Translations under genes and position numbers: made by a program
DNA from: Streptomyces sp. NBC_01788
GTDB lineage: Bacteria > Actinomycetota > Actinomycetes > Streptomycetales > Streptomycetaceae
Assembly: GCF_035917575.1 (NCBI RefSeq)
Contig: NZ_CP109090.1
Location: 868,001-932,000 of the forward strand
Direction: 5' to 3'
Length of the DNA stretch: 64,000 bases
Shown here: positions 16,780 to 25,673 of the stretch, piece by piece
Position numbering within the stretch: the stretch's first letter is position 1
Layout: each line of letters opens with the position of its first letter
The notes under the pieces: generated by a model
Seen by the model: only the letters and a program-made list of their open reading frames with translations
Database searches by the model: none
Told to the model about the DNA's origin: nothing

Positions 16780-18414
16780 ATGTCCGACGCCTCCGTCGTC
16801 TGCTCGAACCTGTCCTTCACCTGGCCCGACGACACTCCCGTCTTCCAGGACCTGTCCTTCACCGTCGGCTCCGGCCGTACCGGCCTCGTGGCGCCCAACG
16901 GCACCGGCAAGAGCACGCTGCTCAAGCTCATCGCCGGTGAACTGCGGCCCGGCGCCGGGTCGATCTCCGTGGCCGGCACCCTCGGCTACCTGCCGCAGAG
17001 CCTCCCCCTGACCGGTGACCTCACGGTCGCCGAGGTGCTGGACGTCGCCGCGATCATCCAGGCCATCGACGCCGTGGAGTCCGGGGACGTCGACGAGAAG
17101 CACTTCGTCACCATCGGCGACGACTGGGACATCGAGGAACGCAGCCGCGCCCAGCTCGACCGCCTCGGCCTGGCCGACGTCACCCTGGATCGCAGCCTGA
17201 GCACCCTCAGCGGCGGCCAGGTCATCTCCCTCGGTTTCGCCGCCCAGTTGCTGAAGCGGCCCGACGTGCTGCTGCTCGACGAGCCCACCAACAACCTCGA
17301 CCTCGACGCCCGGCACAAGCTCTACGACGTGCTGAAGGACTTCAACGGCTGCCTGCTCCTGGTCAGCCACGACCGCGACCTGCTCGACCGCATGGAACGC
17401 ATCGCCGAACTCGACCGCGGCGAACTGCGCTTCTACGGAGGCAACTTCACCGCGTACGAGGAGGCCGTGCGAACCGAGCAGGAAGTCGCGGAGAAGAACA
17501 TCCGCAACGCCGAGCAGGAGCTGAAGCGGGAGAAGCGGGAAATGCAGCAGGCCCGCGAGCGCGCCGAACGCCGGCAGAGCAACGCCGCCCGCAACCTGAG
17601 GAACGCCGGTCTGCCCCGTATCTTCGCCGGCAACATGAAGCGGGGCGCGCAGGAGTCCGCGGGCCGGGCGGGCCAGATGCACGCCGGCCGGGTCAGCGAG
17701 GCGAAGGCCCGGCTGGACGAGGCCGGGCGTGCGCTGCGCGAGGAGCAGCGCATCACGCTGGACCTGCCGGACACCAACGTGCCCGCCGGGCGCAACCTGT
17801 TCCTCGGCGAGCAGCTCCTCGTCCGCCTCGGCGACAAGGACGTGTTCGCCGGCCAGGGTGCCGACCTGACGGTCCGGGGCCCCGAGCGCATCGCGCTGAC
17901 CGGTGCCAACGGTGCCGGCAAGAGCACGTTGCTGCGTCTGCTCAGCGGCGACCTGACACCACGGAGCGGTGAGATCAGGCGGGCCGACGGCCGCATCGCC
18001 TACCTCTCGCAGCGCCTCGACCTGCTGGACCTGGACCGTACGGTCGCCGAGAACTTCGCCGACTACGCCCCGGAGCGGCCGGAGGCCGAGCGGATGAACC
18101 TGCTCGCCCGCTTCCTCTTCCGGGGGCCCCGCGCCCATCTGCCCGTCGGGGTGCTCTCCGGAGGCGAACGGCTGCGCGCCACCCTGGCCTGCGTGCTGTG
18201 CGCGGAGCCGGCTCCGCACCTGCTGCTCCTGGACGAGCCGACGAACAACCTCGACCTGGTCAGCGCGGGCCAGTTGGAGAGCGCCCTGAACTCCTACCAG
18301 GGGGCCTTCGTGGTGGTCAGCCACGACGAGCGGTTCCTGCGCGAGATCGGCGTGAACCGGTGGCTGCGGCTGGCCGACGGCAAGCTGGAGGAGACGGGGG
18401 CCCCTGAGGTGTGA
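16780..18414 (+). CDS. ABC-F family ATPase, probable antibiotic resistance/ribosome protection protein
   Basis: 544 residues from ATG 16780, GAGG about 8 bases upstream. Two ABC domains lie in one chain with no membrane segment: Walker A APNGTGKST and GANGAGKST; signatures LSGGQ and LSGGE; Walker B LLLDEPTNNLD twice; switch histidines VSHD twice. Between them is the charged P-site tRNA interaction motif (AEQELKREKREMQQARERAE, about residues 245-310), the region that reaches the peptidyl-transferase centre. It should displace a bound drug or relieve ribosome stalling. It sits behind a leader peptide, which suggests induction by a ribosome-targeting antibiotic. Confidence 0.92.
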   Translation: MSDASVVCSNLSFTWPDDTPVFQDLSFTVGSGRTGLVAPNGTGKSTLLKLIAGELRPGAGSISVAGTLGYLPQSLPLTGDLTVAEVLDVAAIIQAIDAVESGDVDEKHFVTIGDDWDIEERSRAQLDRLGLADVTLDRSLSTLSGGQVISLGFAAQLLKRPDVLLLDEPTNNLDLDARHKLYDVLKDFNGCLLLVSHDRDLLDRMERIAELDRGELRFYGGNFTAYEEAVRTEQEVAEKNIRNAEQELKREKREMQQARERAERRQSNAARNLRNAGLPRIFAGNMKRGAQESAGRAGQMHAGRVSEAKARLDEAGRALREEQRITLDLPDTNVPAGRNLFLGEQLLVRLGDKDVFAGQGADLTVRGPERIALTGANGAGKSTLLRLLSGDLTPRSGEIRRADGRIAYLSQRLDLLDLDRTVAENFADYAPERPEAERMNLLARFLFRGPRAHLPVGVLSGGERLRATLACVLCAEPAPHLLLLDEPTNNLDLVSAGQLESALNSYQGAFVVVSHDERFLREIGVNRWLRLADGKLEETGAPEV

Positions 18415-18493
18415 ACCGCCGACGTGTCGTCCTGGCCCGTGTCCGAGGCATGCCGCCCCGCGGGCCGCGCACCGATCACGTTGGACGGACCTC

Positions 18494-20173
18494 ATGCCTC
18501 AGACCGCTCTGCTCGCCCACGACCTCGTCCACACCCTCGGCGACCGACGGCTGCTCGACGGTGTCTCCCTGACCGCCTCGCCCGGGCATCGCATCGGGCT
18601 GATCGGGGAGAACGGCGTCGGCAAGTCGACCCTGCTGCGCCTGCTGGCCGGGACGGACAAGCCGGACGCCGGCAGCGTAACGCGCCCGCCCGACCTGGGC
18701 TTTCTTCATCAGGAGATGCCGTACGACGCCGACGCGACGATCGCTGACGTGCTCGACGACGCCCTGCGCGAAGCCAGGGAGGACCTCGCCGAGCTGGCAC
18801 GGCTCGCCGAGCAGCTCGCGCGGACCCCACAGGACGCGCCCGACTACGCCGGCCTGCTCGACGCGTACGGCGTCCGGCTCGAACAGGCCGAGGGAAAGGA
18901 GGCCTGGGACGCCGACCGGCGTGCCGCGCTCGTGCTCGACGGCCTCGGCCTCGACACCTTCGCACACGACCGGACGCTCGGGTCTCTGTCCGGCGGGCAG
19001 CGCGGCCGGCTCGCGCTGGCCGCGCTGCTGGTCCGGCGGCCCTCCGTGCTGCTGCTGGACGAACCGACCAACCATCTCGACGACGGTGCCGCCGCCTTCG
19101 TCGAGGAGCACGTGCGCACCCTGTCCGGGGTCGTCGTGGTTGCCAGCCACGATCGTGCCTTTCTGGACGCCGTGTGCACGGACCTGCTCGACCTCGACCC
19201 CGCGATGGACGGCCCGGTCCGCTATGGCGGCAACTACAGTGCCTACCTGGCCGAGAAGCGGGCCGAGCGGGACCGCTGGGAGCGGCGCTGGGCCGAGGAC
19301 CAGGAAGAACTGGCGGCGCTGCGGGTCTCCGCCGGGATCACCGCGCACCGCGTCGCACCGGACCGGGGACCGCGCGACAACGAGAAGATGGGCTACGGGC
19401 ACCGCGCCGGCCGGGTGCAGAGCCAGATCTCCCGGCGGGTGCGCAACGCCGCCCGCCGCCTGGAGGTACTGGAGCGCTCCCAGGTCGGCGAGCCGCCGAA
19501 GCCGCTGCGGTTCGAGAGCACGGCGCTCGCCGCTCCGGCAGCGCAGGGCGACGGTCCTCTGGTGTCCCTGGATGACGTACGGGTGCCGGGCCGGCTCGCA
19601 CCGTTGAGTGCGGAGGTGTCGGCGACCGACCGTCTGCTGGTCACCGGTGGGAACGGGGCCGGCAAGTCGACTCTGCTGGCCGTGCTCGCCGGGCGGCTCG
19701 CGCCCGAGGGCGAGGTGCGGCGGGGGCGCGGACTGACCGTGGGACTGCTCGCCCAGGACACCGTTTTCGACCGGCCGGGCCGGTCCGTCCGGGACACCTA
19801 TGAGCTGGCGCTGGGCGCCGAGCGGGCCGAGGCGGTGCCGCTGGGTTCGCTCGGTCTGATGCACGAGGCGGACCTGGACAAGCCGGTCGGCCGGCTCTCG
19901 GTCGGACAGCGACGGCGGCTCGCGCTGGCGCTGCTGGTGGCGCGACCGCCGCAGTTGCTGCTGCTCGACGAACCCACCAACCACCTGTCGCCGCGCCTGT
20001 GCGACGAGCTGGAGGCGGCGCTGGGCACCGGCCCCGGCGCGATCGTGCTGGCCAGCCACGACCGCTGGCTGCGGGAGCGCTGGCAGGGACGGGAAATCCG
20101 GCTCGGCTCCGACGGCAAGCGCCCGGACAGCGCGGGTCCCAACCTCGCCCGCCGCGCCGGGACCGAGTCGTGA
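18494..20173 (+). CDS. Second ABC-F family ATPase
   Basis: 559 residues. Duplicated ABC domains: Walker A GENGVGKST and GGNGAGKST; signatures LSGGQRGRLAL and LSVGQRRRLAL (Gly to Val in the second); Walker B LLLDEPTNHLD and LLLDEPTNHLS; HD switches ASHDRAF and ASHDRWL. The linker (roughly residues 240-320, ERDRWERRWAEDQEELAALR and HRAGRVQSQISRRVRNA) matches TlrC/LmrC-type actinomycete resistance proteins more than the first gene does. It starts 80 bases after the preceding ABC-F gene in the same direction, so both may be expressed together. The target drug is not evident. Confidence 0.92.
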   Translation: MPQTALLAHDLVHTLGDRRLLDGVSLTASPGHRIGLIGENGVGKSTLLRLLAGTDKPDAGSVTRPPDLGFLHQEMPYDADATIADVLDDALREAREDLAELARLAEQLARTPQDAPDYAGLLDAYGVRLEQAEGKEAWDADRRAALVLDGLGLDTFAHDRTLGSLSGGQRGRLALAALLVRRPSVLLLDEPTNHLDDGAAAFVEEHVRTLSGVVVVASHDRAFLDAVCTDLLDLDPAMDGPVRYGGNYSAYLAEKRAERDRWERRWAEDQEELAALRVSAGITAHRVAPDRGPRDNEKMGYGHRAGRVQSQISRRVRNAARRLEVLERSQVGEPPKPLRFESTALAAPAAQGDGPLVSLDDVRVPGRLAPLSAEVSATDRLLVTGGNGAGKSTLLAVLAGRLAPEGEVRRGRGLTVGLLAQDTVFDRPGRSVRDTYELALGAERAEAVPLGSLGLMHEADLDKPVGRLSVGQRRRLALALLVARPPQLLLLDEPTNHLSPRLCDELEAALGTGPGAIVLASHDRWLRERWQGREIRLGSDGKRPDSAGPNLARRAGTES

Positions 20174-20348
20174 GCGACCCCGCTCCGCCGGCTGTCACCA
20201 CCGCCCTTGCTCGGGGCCGTGCTCGACCACCAGGTGCACACGTTGATCCTGTGGATCTTCCGGCGCGCCCGGCCGGCGAAGGCCATGCACGGTTTCCGTA
20301 CGGCTTCGCGCTCCAGCGGTACGGGGCGGTCGCGCCTCGTGTCGGCGG

Positions 20349-21845
20349 TCATCCGCTGCGGGTGGCCCGGGGGCTAGCGCCGGGCGCGACGATGTCCAGG
20401 ACGGCCATCATGCCCATGTCCTCGTGATTGAGGATGTGGCAGTGATACACGGTCCTGCCGGTGAAGTCCCTGAAGTGGATGCGAACGACGATCGCACCAC
20501 GCTTCGGCACGTTCACCGTGTCGTACACGCCGTGGGTGGGGTCGTGGGCCTTCCCGTTGGTGCTCATCAACTGGAAGTGGTTGGTGTGCAGGTGGAAGCT
20601 GTGGTCCTCGTCCGAGTCATTGCGGACGGTCCACTCCTCGACGGTGCCGAGGGTGGAGACGAAGTCGGTCCGGTTCGGGGCGTACGTCCGGCCGTTGATG
20701 TAGAAGACCGTGCCGGCCTTGTTCTCCGTGAAGACGACGGTCTTGCGGTCCGCGATCGTCGCGTGGCTCAAGTCCTCGTAAGGGCCGAGGTCGGTCGGGA
20801 GCGCGGCCCTCATCACGGGCGTGCCACTGGTGACGACAGTAGCGAGGTCGGCCCGGGGGAACTGGTTCCCGGCCGGGCCGGTGTTGTACGGCAGTGTCTC
20901 CAGCCGGGTGGTGCCGGGAGCGCCGCCCTGGACCAGGACATCGAAGCGAGCGGCGGCGGGAACGAGCAGTGTGTCCTCGGCGTAGACCCTGCCCACGGGA
21001 ACGCCGTCCTGAGCGATCACGTGGAAGCGGGCGCCCGGAAGGTGCAGCTTGTAGTAGATGTTGGCGCCGATGTTGGCCAGCCTCCACAACTGGGTCTCTC
21101 CCGGCCGGATGTGGATCGCCGGGTTCTGCTGGCCGTTGACGGTGCGGTGGGTGGACGCGCCGATACTCAGGGGATGGGTCTTGATCGCGTCGCCCTGGAC
21201 CTGGAAGTCCTTGAGCGCGATGGTGTGCTCGGTGATGTTCCGCAACGACGGAGGCAGGTGCCGCTGCAGGCCCTCGACGACGAGGATGCCCGACTCACCA
21301 CTCGCGACCTGCGGGGCGGACAGCATGTCCGCGTGTGAGTGGTACCAGAAGGTGCCGGTGGGGTGACTGAGCGGCAGTTGATAGGTGTAGTGGTACGACT
21401 GCCCGTACTTGATGGAGATGAAGATGTCGTCGGAGGGAGCACGCGGCGACACGAAGAGTCCGTGCGTGTGCAGATTGGTGTACTTGTCGGTTTTGTTGAT
21501 CATGGTCAGGTCGATACGGTCGCCGGGCCGCACGCGCAACGTGGGCGGCATGTAGGCCCCGTTGTAGGTCGTCGCGCGCAGTTGGCGGTTGCCGACGCGG
21601 ACGATTCGCCGTTCCACCACGATCGTGGTCCTGAGCACGCCGCCGCGGCTCACCACCTCCGGGGGATCCTGGAGCCATGGCCCCGCGCCCGGCGTTGTGG
21701 GCCCGCCCTCGACCACGGACCCCTGCGTGGCGCGGGAGCGCTCGCTCGGTGCGCTCCCCGCGCAGCCTGCGAGCCAGAGCGCGGCGAGAAGCAGACCGGC
21801 GACGATGCGGGACGGCGAGGAAAAACGCGTGGCGGGCCGGGTCAC
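20349..21845 (-). CDS. Multicopper oxidase, lipoprotein
   Basis: 498 residues from GTG 21845, with GGGGAG four bases upstream; that start gives a clean lipoprotein signal ending in LAGC (Cys28). The four copper-ligand segments are present: HTHG (126-129), HSH (169-171), HSFHLHTNHF, and HCHILNHEDMGMM near the C-terminus, where Cys is the T1 ligand and Met the axial ligand. It should oxidise Cu(I), metals or phenolics at the cell surface and reduce oxygen to water. The cupredoxin arrangement is that of three-domain laccase/CueO-like enzymes. It is convergent with the second ABC-F gene. Confidence 0.92.
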   Translation of the reverse strand: MTRPATRFSSPSRIVAGLLLAALWLAGCAGSAPSERSRATQGSVVEGGPTTPGAGPWLQDPPEVVSRGGVLRTTIVVERRIVRVGNRQLRATTYNGAYMPPTLRVRPGDRIDLTMINKTDKYTNLHTHGLFVSPRAPSDDIFISIKYGQSYHYTYQLPLSHPTGTFWYHSHADMLSAPQVASGESGILVVEGLQRHLPPSLRNITEHTIALKDFQVQGDAIKTHPLSIGASTHRTVNGQQNPAIHIRPGETQLWRLANIGANIYYKLHLPGARFHVIAQDGVPVGRVYAEDTLLVPAAARFDVLVQGGAPGTTRLETLPYNTGPAGNQFPRADLATVVTSGTPVMRAALPTDLGPYEDLSHATIADRKTVVFTENKAGTVFYINGRTYAPNRTDFVSTLGTVEEWTVRNDSDEDHSFHLHTNHFQLMSTNGKAHDPTHGVYDTVNVPKRGAIVVRIHFRDFTGRTVYHCHILNHEDMGMMAVLDIVAPGASPRATRSG

Positions 21846-22198
21846 TTGTCTCCCCAGGAAAACCGGCGGACCCCGACCGCACACGACCGGGCCGGAGATC
21901 CATGTGCTGCTGGTGTGCTGCTGGTCAGTCAGCCGGAGAGTAGGCGCACAAAGATCCCGAGCCGCTCGGCCACGCCCGGCCCACGGTGCCATCCGCCCGA
22001 ATGGGCCCTACCCGGGTCAGGCTCGCAGAGCCGGTGGCGCTTGTTCCCGGCTTTCCTTCACCGGTCTGCGATGCGCAAGATCTCTTCGTTGGTCTGGCTG
22101 TGGCCCCGGTTGAGTTCGGGGGCAGCATCCTGAGCCGTCATGGAGTCGCTCCAGGCTTTCAGTCAGAGCCAGTGCGCCTGGCGCTGCGGCGCGACACC
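21846..22198. other. 353-base stretch without a supported gene
   Basis: The first part is the upstream region of the multicopper oxidase gene. The remainder shows no recognisable protein; a 27-codon minus-strand frame starting near 22142 has no family support. Confidence 0.5.
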
Positions 22199-22815
22199 TT
22201 AGGGGTGCGGAGGCGACTTTCGCCGAGTGCCGCCGGACGCGTCCGGCGGGCGGGTAACGGCCATGAGGGCGGCGTCGTCGTCCAGGTGTCCTTCGGTGTA
22301 CCGGGTCAGGTCGGCGAGGAGAGCGTCCAGGATCACACCGGGGTCCGCCGGGAGGGTATGGGACAGGAATGGCACGGGATCGCAGAAGGTGCCGTGGCGG
22401 TCGCGTGCCTCCACCAGGCCGTCGGTGAACAGCACCAGGGTCGCGTCGTGGGGCAGTGTGTACCGATCGACGAGTACCCGGTTGCGGCCCAGGTTGCCCA
22501 GGGGCAGGGACGGGGCGGCCGGCTCCAGCGGACTCGCGCGGCCCTGGTGGACGAGTAGCGGCGCCGGGTGTCCCAGATTGATCACGTATATGACGGAGCC
22601 GTCGTTGGGGACGTCGATGAGGACGGCGGTGGCAAAGGATTCAAGGCCTTCCTCCGTCTCGGCATTGACCCTCTGCATGAGCTCCTCCAGCCGGTCGACC
22701 ACGTCGGTCAAGCCGGGGATGTGAGCCGCGGCCTCGTAGAAGGTGCCGAGCAGCCTGTTGACGGTTTGGACCGCCCCCAGCCCCCTCCCCCGCACGTCGG
22801 CAATCATCATCCGGC
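22199..22815 (-). pseudogene. SpoIIE-type PP2C phosphatase, 5' truncated
   Basis: The remaining frame carries most of the PP2C SpoIIE domain: MMIADVRGRGLGAVQTVN, FATAVLIDV, VINLGHPAPLLV, LVLFTDGLVEARD and a C-terminal LDDDAALMAVTR. The first catalytic strand and any upstream sensor domains are missing, cut at about 22815 where an IS5 transposase fragment on the opposite strand begins. It was probably a Ser/Thr phosphatase of a partner-switching stress pathway. It is unlikely to be active. Confidence 0.8.
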
Positions 22816-23101
22816 CACGACGCCGCCCAGGCGTGGTGCTGGGCGACCGCGGCCACGACCACGACAACTACCGCCGCCTGGTCCTGGATCTCGGCGCGAA
22901 GCCGCTGATCCCCCGCCGCGGCAGCGCGGGCACGGCTCCGGGCTCGGCGCCCAACGCTGGTTCGCGGAGCGTGCGTTCGCCCGTCTGTACCGGGTTCGCC
23001 GCCTGCGGATCCGCTGCGAGATCCGCGACGACGTCCACGAAGCCTTTCTCACCTTGGGCTGCACGCTGATCTGCCGGCGACGCCCGAAGTCATTCCACTA
23101 G
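22815..23101 (+). mobile_element. IS5 family transposase fragment (C-terminus, frameshifted)
   Basis: The first frame reads VVLGDRGHDHDNYRRLV and then LDLGAKPLIPRRG. It shifts near 22925 to a second frame with GLGAQRWFAERAFARLYRVR, IRDDVHEAFLTLGC and LICRRRPKSFH before the stop. These match the end of IS5-group DDE transposases. The 5' part is absent and the joint with the SpoIIE relic is abrupt, so insertion followed by deletion removed both 5' ends. Confidence 0.8.
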
Positions 23102-23107
23102 GAGCAC

Positions 23108-23521
23108 TTACTCGACAACGAGCTCCACCGGGATGTTGCCGCGGGTGGCGTTGGAGTACGGGCAGACCTGGTGGGCCTGCTCGACCAGCTTACGGCCGGT
23201 GGCCTCGTCGATGCCGTCGGGCAGTTCGATGCGGAGGGTGACGGCAAGCGCGAAACCCTCGCCCTGCTTGCCGATGCCGACCTCACCGGTGACCGCGGCA
23301 TCACTGACATCCACCTTCGCCCGCCGGCCGACCACACCGAGGGCGCCGGCAAAGCAGGCGGCATACCCCGCGGCGAACAGCTGCTCGGGGTTGGTGCCCT
23401 GCCCGTTGCCGCCCATCTCCACCGGGACGGCCAGCTGCAGGTCGAGCTTGCCGTCGGAGCTGACGGCGCGGCCGTCCCGGCCGTGAGTGGCGGTGGCGAC
23501 TGCGGTGTAGAGCGTGTCCAT
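23108..23521 (-). CDS. ohr: Organic hydroperoxide resistance protein Ohr
   Basis: 137 residues from ATG 23521; the longer in-frame start lies in the operator region and is rejected. The two redox cysteines are in the AACFAGAL and VCPYSNATRGN motifs, typical of Ohr rather than OsmC. It is a thiol peroxidase that reduces organic and fatty-acid hydroperoxides in the cytoplasm. It is divergent from ohrR, with the operator between them. Confidence 0.96.
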   Translation of the reverse strand: MDTLYTAVATATHGRDGRAVSSDGKLDLQLAVPVEMGGNGQGTNPEQLFAAGYAACFAGALGVVGRRAKVDVSDAAVTGEVGIGKQGEGFALAVTLRIELPDGIDEATGRKLVEQAHQVCPYSNATRGNIPVELVVE

Positions 23522-23578
23522 GGGGGACCAAGTCCTCTCGAAGCGAGACGAGTATCGGTTGCGCACACAAGTAGAGCA

Positions 23579-23593
23579 CACAATTGAGTTGTG
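23579..23593. promoter_or_regulatory. OhrR operator
   Basis: CACAATTGAGTTGTG, arms CACAA/TTGTG, lies between divergent ohr and ohrR. A partial copy (CACACAA) is at 23564-23570 and another half-site (GCACAATC) follows at 23593-23600. OhrR proteins are known to bind AT-rich CAA...TTG palindromes in this position. Confidence 0.7.
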
Positions 23594-23631
23594 CACAATC
23601 AAATGGCGTGGTGTCCAGTTATCCTGGCCGT

Positions 23632-24123
23632 ATGACTACCGAGGTTCCGCCCAGCGCCCGGCCGGACGAGGAGTGGCTGCGTCTGGACCGCCAGATCTGC
23701 TTCTCGCTGCATGCCGCCTCACGCGCCTTCAACGGCGTCTACCGCGTGATCCTCAAGGAGCTCGGGCTGACCTACCCGCAATATCTGGTGATGCTGGTGC
23801 TCTGGGAGCACGGTGACACGCCCGTGAAGCGGCTCGGCGAGCATCTGCGGCTGGACTCCGGCACCCTGTCCCCGCTGCTCAAGCGGCTGGAAGCGGCCGG
23901 TCTGGTGCATCGGGAGCGCAGCGCGCGCGACGAGCGGTCGGTCGAGGTGCGGCTCACCGAGGAGGGCGCGGCACTGCGCGAGCGCGCGCTCCGGGTGCCG
24001 CACCGGATCGGCGCGGCGACCGGTTTCACCCTCGACGAGGTCCGCGAGCTGCGCGCCCGCCTCGACCGGCTGACCATGGCCCTCGACGCGGCGGCCCTGG
24101 AGGAGGCTCCCGACTGCGGGTGA
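23632..24123 (+). CDS. ohrR: MarR family regulator OhrR
   Basis: 163 residues from ATG 23632. The peroxide-sensing cysteine is in the N-terminal DRQICFSLHAASR helix, the classic OhrR position. The winged helix (TPVKRLGEHLRLDSGTLSPLLKRLEAAGLVHRER, then RSVEVRLTEEG) follows. Organic peroxides oxidise the cysteine and release the repressor from the ohr promoter. A single sensing cysteine is seen near the N-terminus; a second distal one is at the C-terminus (Cys162). Confidence 0.95.
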   Translation: MTTEVPPSARPDEEWLRLDRQICFSLHAASRAFNGVYRVILKELGLTYPQYLVMLVLWEHGDTPVKRLGEHLRLDSGTLSPLLKRLEAAGLVHRERSARDERSVEVRLTEEGAALRERALRVPHRIGAATGFTLDEVRELRARLDRLTMALDAAALEEAPDCG

Positions 24124-24271
24124 CAGCTGCCGGACACGCGGGGGACGCGGAGTGGGACCGGAGGCGTACGGACCTGTGCGCTGCCGTCCAGTGCTGACGG
24201 AAGGGTCCTGCTGACCCTGGAACTGTTCATGGTGGCGGTCCCGTCCTGTACCTGGCCTGCGTGTAGTGGGA

Positions 24272-24313
24272 AGTTGGAGGGCCTGCGCGGCTCTGGCGGC
24301 AGGCCCTCCAACT
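24272..24313. promoter_or_regulatory. Perfect 15-bp stem-loop before a hypothetical gene
   Basis: AGTTGGAGGGCCTGC (24272-24286) pairs perfectly with 24299-24313 across a 12-base loop. It ends 19 bases before the ATG at 24333, next to the ribosome site. It could be a terminator of upstream transcription or a regulatory leader structure. Confidence 0.6.
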
Positions 24314-24332
24314 ACTGCGGAGAGGATCGATC

Positions 24333-24833
24333 ATGACCTCGGACCACGACACGCTGTGGCGTCGCTGCGCGTACCTGGGTCGCGTCCTGCTACCACTGCT
24401 GGACCAGGAGCCATGGCGCCAGGATCGCCGCCAAGAGCGGCTGCACCTCTGGGGCATTGACGTGGCGGTGGGGGAACGACTCATGGAGGTCTTCGCGGCC
24501 CTGGCCGCCCACGCTGTCGCGGTGGACACTTCCTTGTCCGCAGCAGAGTTCGAGACCCTGCGCCTCAGCGCCGTGGCCGACGCGGCGACCGGCAAGCAAG
24601 ACTTCGAACTGCTCGCCGGGCTCCCAGAGACCTTCGCCGACGACCGCGACGAAATCGCGGTCAAAGTCCTCCGCCTGCACACCTATAGGGGCGGCCAGAC
24701 CAGTCTCCAACTCCTTCGGCTGGGCACGGAAGTGCGCCATACGCTGACCGTCCTTGCGGCCCGCGAGTCGGTGCCCTCCCCCACGTGCGGAGACATCTTC
24801 CGCAAGGCGTACAAGGCCAATCTGCCGCAGTAG
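24333..24833 (+). CDS. Hypothetical protein
   Basis: 166 residues from ATG 24333 after GAGAGGA. It is soluble and largely helical, with no signal peptide or membrane segment. Segments include WRRCAYLGRVLLPLLDQEPW and KQDFELLAGLPETFADDRDE. No family is recognised. Codon use is normal for the window, so it is probably a real gene. A strong stem-loop overlaps its leader and an RHS relic follows, so it could be an immunity or accessory protein of a lost RHS locus, but this is only inference from position. Confidence 0.6.
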   Translation: MTSDHDTLWRRCAYLGRVLLPLLDQEPWRQDRRQERLHLWGIDVAVGERLMEVFAALAAHAVAVDTSLSAAEFETLRLSAVADAATGKQDFELLAGLPETFADDRDEIAVKVLRLHTYRGGQTSLQLLRLGTEVRHTLTVLAARESVPSPTCGDIFRKAYKANLPQ

Positions 24834-24922
24834 GCACGGCCTTCGTGGACGTCTGGGCCGAGCGCGGTCACGGCGGGCCGGCGGTCCCGGCCGCTGCCCA
24901 CCGGCACGTCCGTAGCCCCGAC

Positions 24923-25060
24923 CGTCCCGACACCGACGAATACGGCAACCACCGCACCGCCGGCTCCTCCGCCCGCTACACCTGGCACGGCGCCCAGCAG
25001 CGCTCCAGCGACGCCCTGTCCGGACTCGTCCTCATGGGCGTACGTCTCCACGACCCCACC
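24923..25060 (+). pseudogene. RHS repeat-associated core fragment
   Basis: The frame reads DEYGNHRTAGSSARYTWHGAQ and then RSSDALSGLVLMGVRLHDP, which matches the end of the RHS core (YGWLGAKQRS..LGGLTLMGVRLYNP..GRFL). It breaks off where GRFLSVDP would follow, and no toxin tip or upstream RHS repeats remain. Confidence 0.65.
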
Positions 25061-25276
25061 CATGGGCCCCGTCGGCCACAGGTCGCCTACGCCTCCAAGC
25101 GCCGTGGAGATCACCCGGATCATCAAACCGCAGAGCCCAGCAGGCACTTCGCCCTGACCGAGTGCGCTTGTCAGTGCGCCGAGCGACAGCGGTGGCGATG
25201 GACGCTGATCTTCCGCGGCGGTGCTCCGTTCGGGTGCATTGCGGTTACGTGCGGTGCGCCGGGGCGTTGGGCCGGT

Positions 25277-25474
25277 ATGAGCAGGAGTCGCAGATTGCGG
25301 GAGCTGTCGGGGCCGGCAGCGTTCGATCAGCTGCTCGCGCAGTTGGCTCGGGCTGCTGCTGGGGTGGCGAAGGCGGAGAGGCTGCCCCGGCGGAAGTCGT
25401 TCGAGGAGGCGCCGCATCCGGCATCCGCGGAGCCGGACGACGGCAGGGCATTGCCGCCGCCCGGCTCGGATTGA
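25277..25474 (+). CDS. Possible small hypothetical protein
   Basis: 65 residues from ATG 25277: an N-terminal basic amphipathic stretch (MSRSRRLRELSGPAAFDQLL) and a Pro-rich acidic tail. There is no clear ribosome site. No family is recognised. Confidence 0.25.
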   Translation: MSRSRRLRELSGPAAFDQLLAQLARAAAGVAKAERLPRRKSFEEAPHPASAEPDDGRALPPPGSD

Positions 25475-25673
25475 AGTCACTCTCGCAGCAGTCGGCGCCG
25501 GCAGCGCGGCCGCCGCACTCGCCACCTCACGGCCGATCGGGCGATGCCGCTTGCCCGCCAAGTAACAGGCGCCCGTGGACCTGCGTCGGCGGCCGGCCGG
25601 CCCCGATGCCGAGTTCGACGATCCACTCGGTCCTCCTCGCCGTAGGCCCGCCCGCATCTCACTCGGCTGCCCG

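Larger units (their letters stand above)
24834..25673. other. 840-base region of relics and little coding support
   Basis: It contains the RHS core fragment (24923-25060) and one possible 65-residue protein (25277-25474). The rest has no recognisable gene on either strand. Confidence 0.5.

Noticed and set aside
16267..18495. A 742-codon minus-strand open frame
   Set aside because: Antisense shadow of the first ABC-F gene with no recognisable motif.
18476..20059. A 527-codon minus-strand open frame
   Set aside because: Antisense shadow of the second ABC-F gene.
20174..20352. Small minus-strand ORF after the second ABC-F gene
   Set aside because: Mostly antisense to the ABC-F gene and lacking any family match or ribosome site.
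22060..22142. 27-codon minus-strand ORF
   Set aside because: Too short, no conserved feature and no clear ribosome site.
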